Assembly: GCA_934621385.1 (NCBI GenBank)
Contig: CAKTUI010000024.1
Span: 1 to 43,467 of the forward strand
Length of the DNA stretch: 43,467 nt
Reading direction: 5' to 3'
Source: an uncultured Kiritimatiellota bacterium
Lineage (GTDB): Bacteria > Verrucomicrobiota > Kiritimatiellia > RFP12 > UBA1067
Positions within the stretch are counted from its first letter, which is position 1, and the number at the start of each line of letters is the position of its first letter. Below the pieces are notes generated by a model, which searched no databases, was not told where the DNA came from, and saw only the letters and a program-made list of their open reading frames with translations. The position numbers and the translations under genes were made by a program. Positions 1 through 6,955 of the stretch are shown piece by piece.

Positions 1-187
1 TATTTGGCAAACGGGCTATGCCAAGATCTGAGCCCTTCTTTGGTTGGGTGCACACTATTATGGCAAACTGCGCAGGCTGGAACGCGGCAGATGGTTTTGC
101 CGCGCCGCGCCTTCAGAACGCCTACGCGGTGGGACTTTTCCCCGCCTTCTGCACTCCGCCGCTCCCAAGCGGTTCGCCCTTCCGCAC

Positions 188-352
188 TTTCAGTGTATTC
201 CGTGGTTGAATAACCCACCCCGCCTTTCGTTTTCGCCCGCAGGGCCTCAAGCCGCCCCATTCCGTGTGCCGCGACGCGGCTTTCTGTGCTTTCAGTGGTA
301 AAACTCCCACCCGTTCACCCCAATTCCGTGATTCCCGTATAATCCGTGGTTG
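188..352. repeat. Degenerate ATTCCGTG-type short repeats
   Basis: This gene-free stretch holds several near copies of an ATTCCGTG / TTTCAGTG word spaced about 9-12 bases apart. They are TTTCAGTG followed by ATTCCGTGG (188-205), CATTCCGTG (259-267), TTTCTGTG then TTTCAGTGG (281-298), and ATTCCGTG, ATTCCCGT and ATCCGTGG (323-349). I see no open frame with a ribosome binding site here. The words look like decayed low-complexity intergenic repeats. No function can be assigned. Confidence 0.45.
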
Positions 353-363
353 TTCCCCTCATG

Positions 364-485
364 GAGAAATTCCGATGCCCGTCAGACGAAATTCTGATGC
401 CCGAAGGAAAAATTTCTTATGGGCATTAGAAGGTACTCCAATGCCCGAAGGAAAGCACTCCAATGCCCATTAGACGGGACCGTCT
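364..485. repeat. Array 1: five units at an exact 22-bp step
   Basis: Five units carry ATGCCC or its complement ATGGGC at 375, 397, 419, 441 and 463, an exact 22-bp step. The third core is inverted relative to the others. The flanks are TTC/TTCC on the left and GAAGGA or TTAGA on the right, so each unit is an imperfect dyad. The outer units share the extension GTCAGACG or ATTAGACG. The array ends in a 14-bp palindrome, AGACGG-GA-CCGTCT (472-485). There are no unique spacers, so this is not a CRISPR. Two further arrays of the same build lie at 20966-21072 and 34081-34189. Confidence 0.7.
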
Positions 486-716
486 CCCCCAATTGGCCGA
501 AGTTCAATGGAGGTAACGCTTTCGCCATCCGCCGCGACTTTCTCAACGATGGCCCAGTCATCCGCCAAAACGCATCCAATTCCCCAGAAAAGCCAACTTG
601 TCCCTACCTTATATATATAGCCTCCACCTCTGCGGCTCCGCGTGAAACCGACTGCCCCGCAGAGAGGAACTTACACAGTTCCGCGGCGAGTTGCGCAACT
701 GAAAGCGCGGCGGTTC
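486..716. other. Intergenic region, no gene seen
   Basis: No supported gene lies between array 1 and the end of the acyltransferase remnant. The stretch contains an AT-rich run (TATATATAT, about 611-619) and a CTCTGCGGCTCCGCG word (628-642) that resembles the CTCTGCG tandem at 41394-41420. One CCGCGG hexamer is at 681-686. The word CGCGGCGGTT just before 720 recurs in the gaps near 20850, 21170 and 34330. Confidence 0.4.
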
Positions 717-1274
717 TCAACCACCGATCCAGGAACCGACCTTGGGAATCCGACGGATGACAAGCGTGATGAGGGCCGAGGCCGCGAATGTGCTGACAGC
801 CGTGGCCAAGATGCAGAGCGGCGTCGAGAGAATCGGCTTGAGTGCCTCAGAGACGAACACGAGCACGAGCAGATGGACGAGGTACATGCCATAACTCGCC
901 TCCGCCAGCGGACGAACGACCCGCGCATAGAATGCGCCGTTCCACCGAATGTACCGCAGGAACATGAATGCACCGATGACCGCCAACGCGACTCCAAGCG
1001 AACAGTACTCAATGCCCATCTCAAGATCCACCGCCGCCGCGTACGGTGCCGTCCATGGAAATGCACGGCTCATGCGCCCGAAGAAGAGTCCGCCCATCAG
1101 CACCACCCCGACAATCCAAAGCAACACGGCCACGCGCACCGTCTGGCGGATATCAGGCGTGGCGGCGAACCGCCGAAACCAAAGTCCAATCAGCAAATAG
1201 CCGATAAAGCCGCTCACATAGTGGAATGCCCCGAACTCATTCCATGGGCACTCCCCCCCCCCCCACAAGTCCAC
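717..1274 (-). pseudogene. C-terminal half of an acyltransferase 3 family membrane protein
   Basis: This 185-residue frame encodes about five hydrophobic segments typical of the second half of acyltransferase-3 (OafA/WecH-like) integral membrane proteins, which O-acylate sugars or cell-surface polymers. Recognisable stretches are FIGYLLIGLW near residue 23 and the late SYGMYLVHLL motif. The family is usually about 350 residues, and the N-terminal half with the catalytic histidine is missing. The only start is a GTG whose G is shared with the TAG stop of the lactonase upstream (TAGTG). It is followed five codons later by a run of twelve G on the coding strand (plus-strand C at 1253-1264). No other frame upstream encodes the missing half. 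This is a remnant, a deletion joined at the homopolymer, or an assembly misjoin. A functional truncated protein is unlikely. Confidence 0.7.
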
Positions 1275-2272
1275 TATGGCAATTTCGTCGCGGCCACCGG
1301 ACGGAACAGTCCCCGCAGAGTCGAAAGGACGGTAAATGCGCCGCTTTCCGCGTCATAGCGGAGCGCGTGGACCTCATCCGAACGCTCCATGGTGACGAGG
1401 GCCAGCGTCTCGGAGACAAACAGGAAGTCGCGTGGCCAACTGCCGGGAAGCAGCGAGCGCGCCTGCGGGGTCAGTTTTCCCGTCGCCGTCTCGTAGTCGT
1501 AGGCGACCAGCGAATTCTCGCCACGGTTTGAAATGACAACCCGATGGCCGTCTGGCGAAAGGCGCACGGCCGCCGCGAGGTCGCCGTTGTAGCCACGGCC
1601 CGTATCCGCCACCGGTAGCGTTGGCACGGAGTCGAGTGCCGCGAAGCCGCCCTCGGGACTCCAGCGGTAGGTGCCGAGCCGATTGCCGAGTTCGAAGAGC
1701 AAGAAGGCGAGTTCCCCATTCGGGTGGAAAAGCAAGTGCCGCGGCCCCGCCCCCTTGGGGAGGGTTCCGAAGACGGTCCCACGCGGATAGGTGACGACCT
1801 CGTCCAAACCAAGATCGACGACACAGAAACTCTTGCCATCCGGCGTGGGGACGGCCTGATGACAATGCGCGGCATCCTGGCGCGGCAGATTTGGTCCCTG
1901 CCCCTTGTGCTGGTAGGTGACGACGCGCCCGAACGTGCCGTTCACCACGGGAACGGAGCCAGCCCGTCCACCCGAATAGTCCGCCCAGTTCACCTGTCGG
2001 CCGTCCGGCATCACCGAGACATGGCAGGGCGTACCACCGACACCGACCTCGCCAATCTTGACGAGTTTCGACCCCTCCACCTCAAAGGAGGCGAGTCCAC
2101 CATCCGCGCAGGAATAGAGAATCCGCCCGTTCGGCGAAAGGGCCTGGTAAATGGCCTGCTTCACGGGATAGGACGCGACGATTCGCATATCTCCCGTCTG
2201 GGCATCCAGTTCAACGGCATGGAGGCCGTTCGTATGCGTTGCGTCCGTGTAGCAGCCGATGTAGACGATCAT
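1274..2272 (-). CDS. Lactonase family beta-propeller protein (6-phosphogluconolactonase, Pgl/YkgB type)
   Basis: The 332-residue protein starts MIVYIGCYT and is built of repeated blade motifs such as LSPNGRILY, VMPDGRQV, PTPDGKSF, FHPNGELAF and LSPDGHRVVISNRGENS. This is the pattern of the seven-bladed lactonase family that includes E. coli Pgl. Family members hydrolyse 6-phosphogluconolactone in the oxidative pentose phosphate pathway. The substrate here is inferred from the family, and rpe in the same operon is consistent with it. I chose the ATG at 2272 because GGGAG lies 8 bases upstream. Longer in-frame starts would run into rsmI. No signal peptide is seen, so the protein is cytosolic. 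It follows rsmI by 29 bases, and its stop overlaps the acyltransferase remnant. Confidence 0.85.
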   Translation of the reverse strand: MIVYIGCYTDATHTNGLHAVELDAQTGDMRIVASYPVKQAIYQALSPNGRILYSCADGGLASFEVEGSKLVKIGEVGVGGTPCHVSVMPDGRQVNWADYSGGRAGSVPVVNGTFGRVVTYQHKGQGPNLPRQDAAHCHQAVPTPDGKSFCVVDLGLDEVVTYPRGTVFGTLPKGAGPRHLLFHPNGELAFLLFELGNRLGTYRWSPEGGFAALDSVPTLPVADTGRGYNGDLAAAVRLSPDGHRVVISNRGENSLVAYDYETATGKLTPQARSLLPGSWPRDFLFVSETLALVTMERSDEVHALRYDAESGAFTVLSTLRGLFRPVAATKLP

Positions 2273-2301
2273 GGCGAGTACTCCCATCATTTCGTTAATC
2301 C

Positions 2302-3030
2302 TTATTTGTCTGAAGCCTGAGCGAGGTCTGCCGCCGCATCGGTTGAAGCGCGGCAGAATTTCGGATTGTTGCCGGCGATGACAAGGGCGACCTCGCCCTT
2401 GACCTTCGCATTCGCATATTCCCGGACGAGGTCGGAGAGATAGCCACGCGAAACGCGTTCGTGCAGTTTCGTCAGTTCGATGCAGACGGCAGCCTCGCGG
2501 TCGCCAAGTGCATCCAACGCAGCCTCCAGCGTGGCCGCGATGCGGAACGGCGACTCGTAGCAAATGAGCGTATGCTCCCGATCCCGGTCTTCGGCGAACC
2601 AGTTCCGAAGGGCACCGGGTCCACGCGGCGGAAATCCCCGAAAGGTGAAGGAACTCGTCGAAAGTCCGCTCATCAGGAGGGCGACATTCACCGCGCTCGC
2701 GCCCGGAATCACCTCATAGGGAACGCCCTCCTTCGCGCAGGTGCGAATCAGTCGATAGCCGGGGTCGGAAATGCCGGGATAACCGCCATCCGAGCACAGG
2801 GCGACCTCCTGCCCGGCGCGAACGGCCGCGACAATCTTCTCGGTGATGCGCTCCTCGTTGCCCTGCCGATACGAAATCATCTCCGGGCGCGGCACACCGA
2901 AATGCGTCAGGAGCTGCCATGTCCGCCGCGTGTCCTCGCAGGCGATGAGCGTCGCAGATTTAAAGGCATCCAGTCCACGCGGCGAGAGATCCCCAAGATT
3001 CCCAATGGGCGTTGCAATCACATGAAGCAT
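2302..3030 (-). CDS. rsmI: 16S rRNA (cytidine(1402)-2'-O)-methyltransferase RsmI
   Basis: The 242-residue protein is a typical RsmI of the tetrapyrrole-methylase fold. RsmI 2'-O-methylates C1402 in the decoding centre of 16S rRNA using S-adenosylmethionine. Visible family motifs are ATPIGNLGD at residues 6-14, ACEDTRRT near 32-39, the SDGGYPGISDPG loop near 84-95 and PGASAV near 112-117. The ATG at 3030 has GGAAGGAA seven bases upstream. The gene sits 14 bases after the MFS gene and 29 before the lactonase in a one-strand operon led by rpe. Length matches the catalytic part of the family, and the C-terminal HTH extension of some members is absent. Confidence 0.93.
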   Translation of the reverse strand: MLHVIATPIGNLGDLSPRGLDAFKSATLIACEDTRRTWQLLTHFGVPRPEMISYRQGNEERITEKIVAAVRAGQEVALCSDGGYPGISDPGYRLIRTCAKEGVPYEVIPGASAVNVALLMSGLSTSSFTFRGFPPRGPGALRNWFAEDRDREHTLICYESPFRIAATLEAALDALGDREAAVCIELTKLHERVSRGYLSDLVREYANAKVKGEVALVIAGNNPKFCRASTDAAADLAQASDK

Positions 3031-3044
3031 TGAATCGTTCCTTC

Positions 3045-4304
3045 CTATGCAATTCGGTCCCGCTTGAGAAAGGCGATACGCGCAACCAGGATAATCGCCG
3101 CACCCACCAAGTAGAACAGCGCAAGCGACGACATTGAGTAGGCCATGTTGCCGCCAAACGCCTTGGCAATCAGAGGCAGGACCGTGGATGAGAGAGAGCC
3201 GAAGAGGAAAGCAATGCACATCATGATGCCCACGCCCGACGCATGGTAGCGCGGGTTGACAACATCGAAGAAGGACGCCATGAAATTCGAATCGTAGATG
3301 CCACGAAACAGTCCAAAGCCAAGCATGGCCACGCAACAGAGCACGAACGACGTGGTCATCGACATCCAGATGATGAACGGTATCGCCAGGGCAAGCCCCG
3401 CCACGCCCAGTTCAAGACGAATGCCCGGATGGCGTCCAACCACGCGGTCGCCGAAGCGACTGCCCGCAAGGATGCCGACGACGGCCCCGAGGTAGTGCCA
3501 AAGGACGGCATGAAGCCCAGCCCACTGGCCGAGGAACGGGCACGAACCGAGGAAGGCCTGCTGGAGATGGGACGGCATCCAGTTCTTGAAGCCGATGTCG
3601 ACATAAATCATCATTGCAAGTCCCAAGGTCACGCAGAGGGCCGTCGGGTTCGCCAGAACCGCCGCGCAGGCTTCGCGAATGCTCGGCTTCTCATCGGATG
3701 AGTCGTCTGCATCCGCCGCCTTCGTCACGACCGGCCTCGTATTGCGCAGGAAGAACGCAAGCACACCTGCCCAGACGAGGCCGAGTCCGCCCAGAATCCA
3801 GAACGGCAGTCGCCAGCTCTCACCGCCCTTACCCGCCAGATAGCCGGCAAGACCGCCGCATCCAACGATGCCAATGTAAAGCCCAAGCTGAAGAATCGAC
3901 ATCGCCGTTGCCCGCGACTCCCGGTGCAGCTGTGAGACGAGAGAACTGGCCGACGGATAGTAGAATGTCTGGCCAAGACCGTTGAGAACGCCGTAGGTCA
4001 CGACAAGGAGTCCGACGGAGGCCACGAACCCAGAGGCGAAAATGCCAAAGCAAAAGATGGCTACGCCGATTGTCACCATCCACTTGCGATTGAAGAGATC
4101 GGCCGTCAGCCCCGCGAAGGGAACGCAAATACCGTACATCATCGCGAAGACTGTCCCCACAATTCCGATGGCGACCTTGTCCACTCCAAAGGAGGCGCAA
4201 ATCGCCGGGACGGACGGCCCGAAGAGCTGCCGCGTTCCCTGCTGCAGGAAGAACGCCACCCAAAGAAGGATGAGTGCCGTCCACTTGTAGTCGAGTCTTT
4301 TCAT
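3045..4304 (-). CDS. Major facilitator superfamily transporter
   Basis: This 419-residue membrane protein has about twelve hydrophobic segments and a charged central loop (DADDSSDEKPS, about residues 198-208) between the two six-helix halves, as in MFS carriers. The first cytoplasmic loop carries a degenerate motif A, GLTADLFNRKW near residues 65-75. The general look (early FLQQGTRQLFGPSVP and a late RGIYDSNFMASFFDVV) suggests an organic-anion or sugar-phosphate type carrier, but the substrate cannot be read from sequence. The ATG at 4304 has GAGGAG seven bases upstream. It is the fourth gene of the rpe operon. The sugar-phosphate genes around it make a phosphorylated or acidic sugar a reasonable but unproven guess. 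Confidence 0.85.
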   Translation of the reverse strand: MKRLDYKWTALILLWVAFFLQQGTRQLFGPSVPAICASFGVDKVAIGIVGTVFAMMYGICVPFAGLTADLFNRKWMVTIGVAIFCFGIFASGFVASVGLLVVTYGVLNGLGQTFYYPSASSLVSQLHRESRATAMSILQLGLYIGIVGCGGLAGYLAGKGGESWRLPFWILGGLGLVWAGVLAFFLRNTRPVVTKAADADDSSDEKPSIREACAAVLANPTALCVTLGLAMMIYVDIGFKNWMPSHLQQAFLGSCPFLGQWAGLHAVLWHYLGAVVGILAGSRFGDRVVGRHPGIRLELGVAGLALAIPFIIWMSMTTSFVLCCVAMLGFGLFRGIYDSNFMASFFDVVNPRYHASGVGIMMCIAFLFGSLSSTVLPLIAKAFGGNMAYSMSSLALFYLVGAAIILVARIAFLKRDRIA

Positions 4305-4326
4305 CGTCGGTCTCCTCTTGTTCGGC

Positions 4327-5031
4327 TCACGCCGATTTCCGTTTGCCCAATCTCAGCCGCAGCGCAATGCGGATCGACTCCGTGGCGATGCCAGCGGTAA
4401 TCTTCGAGTAGCCGTGCGCTCGATTGGTGAAGGTGATGGGAAGTTCACGAATTGAGCATCCCGCCTTCCATGTGCGGTGGTTCATCTCCAACTGGAAGGA
4501 ATATCCGGCACTTTCAACCGTCGCGAAGTCAATTTTCCGAAGTGCCGCGACCTTCCAACACTTGAAGCCCCCCGTCGGATCGCGTAGCGGCATCCCCGTC
4601 ACCACACGGATGAATACGCCCCCCGCACGGGAAATCAACCGCCGCGAAAGCGGCCACCCCGGGGTTCCGCCGCCCGCCACATAGCGCGAACCGATGACAA
4701 GGTCGGCATCTTCGGCCAGCAGGCGCGGCACGTCGATCGGATTGTGGCTAAAGTCGCAGTCCATCTGGACGATGCGTTCCGCTCCAAGTTCCATGGCCTG
4801 CTGGAATCCCGCAACATAGGCACGCCCGAGTCCTTCCTTCGCCTTTCGGTGCAGGCAATGGACACGTGCGTTCGTCTTCCTGATTTCCTCGATGACATCC
4901 CCCGTTCCATCCGGCGAATTGTCGTCCACGAAGAGGAGTTCAATCTCGGGAGACTGCGCGAGGACGGCTTCCGCCATCGGCCGCACATTCTCCCTTTCGT
5001 CGTAGGTCGGGATGACGACAACCGCCCTCAT
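4327..5031 (-). CDS. Family 2 glycosyltransferase, polyprenol-phosphate mannosyltransferase (DPM1/Ppm1) type
   Basis: The 234-residue soluble enzyme opens with VVVIPTYDERENV (residues 4-16), the GT-A fold nucleotide-binding start of GT2. It has the acidic VDDNSPDGT at 35-43 and the metal-binding DCD at 91-93 followed by FSHNP. The DPTGGFKCW segment near 150 and the ITFTNRAHGYSKI end are characteristic of dolichol- or polyprenol-phosphate mannose synthases. It probably transfers a sugar from a nucleotide donor to a lipid phosphate on the inner face of the membrane. The usual C-terminal GtrA-like membrane domain is absent. Its ATG overlaps the coaC stop as ATGA, so translation is coupled. Donor and lipid identity are inferred. 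Confidence 0.88.
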   Translation of the reverse strand: MRAVVVIPTYDERENVRPMAEAVLAQSPEIELLFVDDNSPDGTGDVIEEIRKTNARVHCLHRKAKEGLGRAYVAGFQQAMELGAERIVQMDCDFSHNPIDVPRLLAEDADLVIGSRYVAGGGTPGWPLSRRLISRAGGVFIRVVTGMPLRDPTGGFKCWKVAALRKIDFATVESAGYSFQLEMNHRTWKAGCSIRELPITFTNRAHGYSKITAGIATESIRIALRLRLGKRKSA

Positions 5032-5552
5032 CGCACCGCCTCAAAAATCGACTCGGGGGACATCATGCGGCCCTTGCCCTTCACGCCACAGGCGAGTTCC
5101 CCGTCATCTGGCTCAATGACACGGATGCCTCGCGCCTTCAGGGCGGCAATGTTCTCCTGCGTGACCGCATTCTCCCACATGCCCGTGTTCATCGCGGGCG
5201 CAACGACAATCGGCGCTCGCGTCGCAAGGAGCGTCGCCGTCAGCAGGTTATCCGCCAGCCCATAGCGCATTTTCGCAAGCGTATTGGCCGTCGCGGGCGC
5301 GACAATCACGAGGTCTGCACACTCCGCCAGGGAAATGTGCTCGGGCTTCCAATGCGCCGGCGCGGCAAACTGGTCAATTTCGACGGGATTGCGCGACAGC
5401 GTCTGGAAGGTCAACGGCCGCACGAACTCACAGGCCGCCGGTGTCATGATGACATGGACATCATCCCCATTCTTCACGAGAAGGCGTACAAGTTCAACCG
5501 CCTTGTAGGCAGCGATTGACCCCGTCACACCCAACAGAACCGTGCGGCTCAT
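5028..5552 (-). CDS. coaC: Stand-alone phosphopantothenoylcysteine decarboxylase (CoaC domain)
   Basis: The 174-residue flavoprotein decarboxylates 4'-phospho-N-pantothenoylcysteine to 4'-phosphopantetheine in coenzyme A synthesis. HFCD-family motifs are GVTGSIAAYK at the N-terminus (flavin site), EHISLAECAD with the probable active-site histidine, PAMNTGMWEN (the conserved PAMNxxMW clamp) and ACGVKGKGRM near the end. The frame stops just where the CoaB (ligase) domain begins in the usual fused CoaBC, so this is a single-domain CoaC and no CoaB lies in the window. I chose the ATG at 5552 because it overlaps the rpe stop as ATGA. A GTG nine bases upstream is the alternative. The gene also overlaps the glycosyltransferase by ATGA. 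Confidence 0.88.
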   Translation of the reverse strand: MSRTVLLGVTGSIAAYKAVELVRLLVKNGDDVHVIMTPAACEFVRPLTFQTLSRNPVEIDQFAAPAHWKPEHISLAECADLVIVAPATANTLAKMRYGLADNLLTATLLATRAPIVVAPAMNTGMWENAVTQENIAALKARGIRVIEPDDGELACGVKGKGRMMSPESIFEAVR

Positions 5553-6199
5553 CGTGCACACCTCGTACGAAGGTCGTCCACGGCCGCCTTCATGTCCGCC
5601 TGCTTGAAAAGATAACTACCCGCCACGAACTGATTCGCCCCCGCTTCCGCCGCGCAAACGGCCGTCTCAGCGTTCACTCCACCATCCACCATAATGTCAA
5701 GGCCGGGCATCCGCTCACGAAGCCACGTCACCTTGGGCAGACAGTCGGCAATGAACTTCTGCCCACCGTAACCCGGGTGAACCGTCATGACGAGTGCCTC
5801 GTCAATTTCCTTCAGGTAGGGCGCAAGCGTCTCCACCGCCGTCTCCGGATTGAGCGCAATCGCCGCCTTCAGTCCCAATTCCCGAATGCGCCGCAACTCA
5901 ACGTGAAGATCGCAATCCGCCTCGACGTGAATCTGAATCGTCTGGGCCCCCGCCTCGGCGAACTTCTCAAGGTAGAGGTCAGGGCGCGACATCATGAGAT
6001 GGACATTCCGATAGAAACCAGGTGCCGTCCTCGCGGCAAGCTTCACCACATCGGGTCCAAACGAGAGATTCGGCACGAAGTGCGCGTCCATGATGTCAAG
6101 GTGAAGGGCCTCGGCACCCGATGCCTCGGCGCGGCGGATTTCGTCCGCCAGCCGACCGAAGTCCGCCGCAAGCAAAGATGGCAATATTTCAATTCGCAT
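5549..6199 (-). CDS. rpe: Ribulose-phosphate 3-epimerase
   Basis: The 216-residue TIM barrel interconverts ribulose 5-phosphate and xylulose 5-phosphate in the pentose phosphate pathway. It has the family start ILPSLLAADFGRL, the metal and catalytic motif HLDIMDAHFVPNLSFGP (residues 33-49), MTVHPGYGGQKF and the phosphate-binding MVDGGVN. Length is normal. The frame is open 38 codons further upstream, but that would run back into the deacetylase gene. The ATG at 6199 aligns with the family start. No Shine-Dalgarno sequence precedes it. Instead TGC-TATAAT (6214-6206) ends six bases before the ATG, so the message is probably leaderless. It leads an operon that runs to the left end. Confidence 0.93.
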   Translation of the reverse strand: MRIEILPSLLAADFGRLADEIRRAEASGAEALHLDIMDAHFVPNLSFGPDVVKLAARTAPGFYRNVHLMMSRPDLYLEKFAEAGAQTIQIHVEADCDLHVELRRIRELGLKAAIALNPETAVETLAPYLKEIDEALVMTVHPGYGGQKFIADCLPKVTWLRERMPGLDIMVDGGVNAETAVCAAEAGANQFVAGSYLFKQADMKAAVDDLRTRCAR

Positions 6200-6205
6200 G
6201 GTGAG

Positions 6206-6214
6206 ATTATAGCA
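6206..6214 (-). promoter_or_regulatory. Extended -10 promoter of rpe, leaderless type
   Basis: TGC-TATAAT lies on the minus strand with six bases between the -10 hexamer and the rpe ATG. A start point 6-7 bases after the -10 would fall on the ATG. No -35 match is seen 15-19 bases upstream. The box begins two bases past the stop codon of the polysaccharide deacetylase gene. Confidence 0.7.
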
Positions 6215-6215
6215 T

Positions 6216-6929
6216 TTATTTATAAAGTGCGCGAAACTCCGCATAGGGAACGACCCGAATCTCGCCCTTCCGTTCACGCGTGGCGAGTTCCTCAAGTATC
6301 CGTTCGAAGTCATTGGTTCCCTTCAGGGGATTCCATCCGCCGCTCGTCGGGGAGGTACCGTGGAAGAGCAAATCCGCCCCGCGCCGCTTCGCCTTCGTGT
6401 TGGCCAGGCGATCAAGCTTATCGAGAATCGAGTCGGGCGTTCCGCGTCGCATGGCATCGCCCCCAACATTGAACCGAATGCCGAACATGGGAATCATCCC
6501 ATACTCGCGAATCAACTCGTCCACGGATGGCCGTGCGGCCAGATAGGGATGGCACAGAAAGCGCGGCGCAACGCCGACCTCCTTCGCGATAACATCCCGC
6601 GACGCGTAGATCTGCCGACGCACCTCATTCGTCTCGCCCTTTGACAGGAGCGTCAAGAGATTCGGATGCGATAGCGTGTGCGAGGCGATTTCAAACCCCT
6701 GCCGATGCAACTCGCGCACGTCATCCCATGTCATATAGCCAGGTGTACCGATGCGGTCGGTGATGATGTTGAACATGGCCGGTCGGCCGAACTTCTTGAG
6801 AAGCGGCGCAACCTCGGTGATGTTCCCCTTCGTGCCGTCATCGAATGTCAGCGCGACCAGCGCCGGATCGGCCCACGCACACAGCGCCGACGCGGCAAAC
6901 ACCAAGACACCAATAGCCCCTCTTCTCAT
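6216..6929 (-). CDS. Secreted polysaccharide deacetylase (carbohydrate esterase 4 / NodB fold)
   Basis: The 237-residue precursor begins with a signal peptide (MRRGAIGVLVFAASALCAWA), with cleavage likely after AWA. The mature part starts with the CE4 metal motif ALTFDDGTKGN (about residues 25-35). The second motif SHTLSHPN follows near 83 and supplies the two histidines of the zinc site. FLCHPYLA resembles the third motif (R/H-P-Y/F). Enzymes of this family remove N- or O-acetyl groups from chitin, peptidoglycan or xylan outside the cytoplasm. The substrate is unknown here. The ATG at 6929 has AAGGAG eight bases upstream. The gene follows the D-aminoacylase by 26 bases, and both could act on cell-wall material. 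Confidence 0.87.
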   Translation of the reverse strand: MRRGAIGVLVFAASALCAWADPALVALTFDDGTKGNITEVAPLLKKFGRPAMFNIITDRIGTPGYMTWDDVRELHRQGFEIASHTLSHPNLLTLLSKGETNEVRRQIYASRDVIAKEVGVAPRFLCHPYLAARPSVDELIREYGMIPMFGIRFNVGGDAMRRGTPDSILDKLDRLANTKAKRRGADLLFHGTSPTSGGWNPLKGTNDFERILEELATRERKGEIRVVPYAEFRALYK

Positions 6930-6955
6930 TTCCTGTTCTCCTTTCTTTCGAGCCG

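Noticed and set aside
364..485. CRISPR array
   Set aside because: Units are imperfect, step 22 bp with no unique spacers, and no cas gene lies in the window. The same holds for 20966-21072 and 34081-34189.
364..485. Plasmid-type iterons or replication origin
   Set aside because: The 22-bp step is iteron-like, but there is no rep gene, no DnaA-box cluster and no AT-rich melting region. Three arrays with different cores lie in one chromosomal segment.
717..1274. Functional short acyltransferase
   Set aside because: The N-terminal half, including the catalytic region of the family, is missing, and the only start is a GTG inside the previous stop codon next to a homopolymer.
642..1358. Plus-strand frame of 238 codons
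   Set aside because: It is antisense to the clearly recognisable acyltransferase segment and rich in Arg, His and Glu without motifs.
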